Below, in pieces: positions 43,745 to 45,023 of a DNA stretch of 45,023 nt; positions within the stretch are counted from its first letter, which is position 1; the number at the start of each line of letters is the position of its first letter. Source of the DNA: Oligoflexia bacterium (GTDB lineage: Bacteria > Bdellovibrionota > Bacteriovoracia > Bacteriovoracales > Bacteriovoracaceae); NCBI GenBank assembly GCA_015232015.1, contig JADGAM010000016.1, forward strand, positions 1 to 45,023, given 5' to 3'. The position numbers were made by a program, and so were the translations under genes. Below the pieces are notes generated by a model. The model saw only the letters and a list, made by a program, of their open reading frames with translations. It was not told the origin of the DNA and made no database searches.

Positions 43745-43806
43745 AAAAATACTCCCCTATAAAATACTTCTCTATAAATACTTCTCTATTATAAATACTT
43801 CTCTAT
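43745..43806. repeat. Four degenerate 15-bp repeats forming the icmF leader
   Basis: Copies of (A)AAATACTTCTCTAT lie at 43745-43760 (diverged, CCCC for TCTC), 43761-43775, 43776-43789 and 43793-43806. On the minus strand each reads ATAGAGAAGTATTT, so each contains a ribosome-binding-like AGAGAAG; the copy next to the ATG has GGGGAG instead. The repeats fill the whole gap between the upstream gene and icmF. Confidence 0.85.
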
Positions 43807-43807
43807 T

Positions 43808-44779
43808 CTATATAGAAAATCTCCATGAACAATACCATTCCTCAGGATGTTTATCAGGAGGACAACCAATACATTCAGTTTTTATTCTTTGATCAATAGC
43901 AGAAGCAAAAGTAGTGTATTCAACCATACCTGCTGATTTGCAAGGATAATCCTCCAAACCCTTTCGCTTTCTTGCTGATTGAACCCTACAATCACTCATA
44001 CTAAAAACAAAGGAGTGCTCATTTTCCTCTGAAATATGTTGTTTGTTTATTGAAGCATATAATCTAAAATTTAAGGCATTTTTAAGTCCATCGACTCCAG
44101 AGTTTTCTTTTAGATTTAACAATTTCTTTATTGATAGCGCCTCAAATGGTGAGAATTGGGCCCAACAAGAGTCGTTGCATCTCTTGGCATCAAACATTCC
44201 ATTCGTATTCTCCACTGCCTGAAACCAAATCCCATCGTTTGCAAGCCAGTTTGTAGCAAGATTATCTTTAAGCTTTATTAAATCCTCTCGCGAAGAATTT
44301 AGAAATGAGGTTGGAATATTGTTATCATCCAGAGTAAAATTTAATATTTTGGATAATCTTTTTATCTGGACTTCATAACTTTGTAAGTAAACTTCATTTA
44401 TTATTTTCTGTGCTTTTTCCTGGCCGAGTTGATGTTGAACCTCAGAAAACCACATCCCATGATGAATAGCTATTCTATGAATAAAGTCGATTATTAATCT
44501 TGCCAGCTCTCTTGTATTAAGTTCATCAGCATTTTTGATCTGATTGTTACAATAATTCGAATGTTCATAATTTTGAGCAATATTTTGCTTTTTAATTAAG
44601 TCCGTTAAACACATTGGACAGAGGCATTTATCGACAACAAGATTCTTTTTCTGAATAGAAGGCATGCTACAGCACCAACAATTACCAGTTGGTTTTTCAG
44701 CTACACAATCACAATAGAATTCACCATTGCAAGAGGAACATTTAGAGTTAGGTTTATACGATCTTACTTCGTCGTTCAT
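43808..44779 (-). CDS. Cysteine-rich CWC zinc domain fused to a DUF6125-like protein
   Basis: The protein has 323 residues. The first 60 hold a CWC-type zinc module: C-S-S-C...F-Y-C-D-C, N-C-W-C-C-S-M-P and C-L-C-P-M-C. From about residue 90 to the end it matches a family I recall as DUF6125 (number from memory). It has I-H-H-G-M-W-F-S-E-V near the start of the domain, then C-R-V-Q-S-A-R-K-R-K-G-L, P-C-K-S-A-G, A-I-D-Q-R-I-K-T-E-C-I-G-C-P-P-D and a final W-Y-C-S-W-R-F. The many conserved Cys and the C-x2-C near the end suggest a metal or redox site; the reaction is unknown. It heads the icmF cluster. GGAG lies six bases before the ATG. Confidence 0.78.
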   Translation of the reverse strand: MNDEVRSYKPNSKCSSCNGEFYCDCVAEKPTGNCWCCSMPSIQKKNLVVDKCLCPMCLTDLIKKQNIAQNYEHSNYCNNQIKNADELNTRELARLIIDFIHRIAIHHGMWFSEVQHQLGQEKAQKIINEVYLQSYEVQIKRLSKILNFTLDDNNIPTSFLNSSREDLIKLKDNLATNWLANDGIWFQAVENTNGMFDAKRCNDSCWAQFSPFEALSIKKLLNLKENSGVDGLKNALNFRLYASINKQHISEENEHSFVFSMSDCRVQSARKRKGLEDYPCKSAGMVEYTTFASAIDQRIKTECIGCPPDKHPEEWYCSWRFSI

Positions 44780-45023
44780 GAAATCTCCATAGGAGAAAAA
44801 ATATCATAAGGATATTTAGTTTATAATGTTAATTTATTTATATCTGATTATTTTGGATATATTAATAAGTAAGTAAAATAATATACATGCTTTTTGCTGG
44901 ATCAATTCTATACAATATTTACTTGTCGTCATCATTAGATTAATCTAACATTTGTGTCATTTCATAATTTATTTAATATTTTTATAAATACCATGCTCGA
45001 GCGCGAAAACACGAGCACCTCTA
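44780..45023. other. Upstream region of the icmF cluster, no gene seen
   Basis: This AT-rich stretch has no credible gene. AAATATC-ATAAG-GATATTT (44800-44818) is a perfect small dyad 21 bases before the DUF6125-like start, close enough to influence translation or act as an operator. At the window edge TGCTCG (44994-44999) and CGAGCA (45012-45017) form a GC-rich inverted repeat that may belong to a feature cut off by the window. Confidence 0.35.

Overview
The window is about 45 kb of AT-rich, gene-dense DNA with standard-code bacterial genes. Signal peptides, a lipoprotein, several outer-membrane beta-barrels and an OmpA-type protein show a Gram-negative (diderm) cell. The HD-GYP/CheR signalling genes, the many secreted Cys-rich proteins and the low GC would fit a Bdellovibrionota/Oligoflexia-type or related lineage. 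That is inference from style, and no marker gene here settles it. I see no rRNA, tRNA or CRISPR array.

Layout. 1-4130: the end of an unknown gene, a quinol-dependent nitric oxide reductase (minus) and a divergent YihY-family membrane protein (plus). 4133-8415: two decayed IS6-family relics in opposite orientation bracket one large membrane protein (4398-7610) with eight repeated C..CC..C modules; a second transposase remnant (8025) abuts the right-hand relic. 8677-9945: a secreted Cys-rich protein. 9940-14588: a complete four-subunit group 3b-like [NiFe] hydrogenase (beta-gamma-delta-alpha) with its maturation protease. 14958-18216: trigger factor and an ABC-F ATPase. 18213-20573: a lipoprotein carrying a phage tail-fibre-like module. 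20957-25256: CheR methyltransferase, an outer-membrane protein broken by an in-frame TGA, a receiver/HD-GYP regulator and another surface protein. 25387-27206: a secreted protein and a small membrane protein.

27251-35198 (minus) holds the most unusual unit. It encodes a secreted transglutaminase-elicitor-like protein, then a 1237-residue protein that joins a circularly permuted ATP-grasp ligase module to a C-terminal HExxH peptidase-like region, then a 756-residue unknown protein. It looks like an unusual version of the amidoligase / alpha-helical partner / transglutaminase peptide-tagging operons, with a peptide-bond-breaking module built in.

35409-44779 (minus): an OmpA-type protein, an MFS transporter, and a short-chain acyl metabolism cluster: butyrate kinase, family III CoA-transferase, the fused isobutyryl-CoA mutase IcmF, and a CWC-zinc/DUF6125-like protein. 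Together the genes suggest interconversion and energy recovery from C4 acyl-CoAs (for example from valine). This sits beside hydrogen/NADPH turnover and nitric oxide detoxification, so the cell probably meets low-oxygen conditions.

Two genome-wide habits stand out. The tetramer GGCC is several-fold more frequent in genes than the base composition predicts. Short tandem duplications are everywhere: their periods are multiples of three in genes and mostly non-multiples of three between genes.
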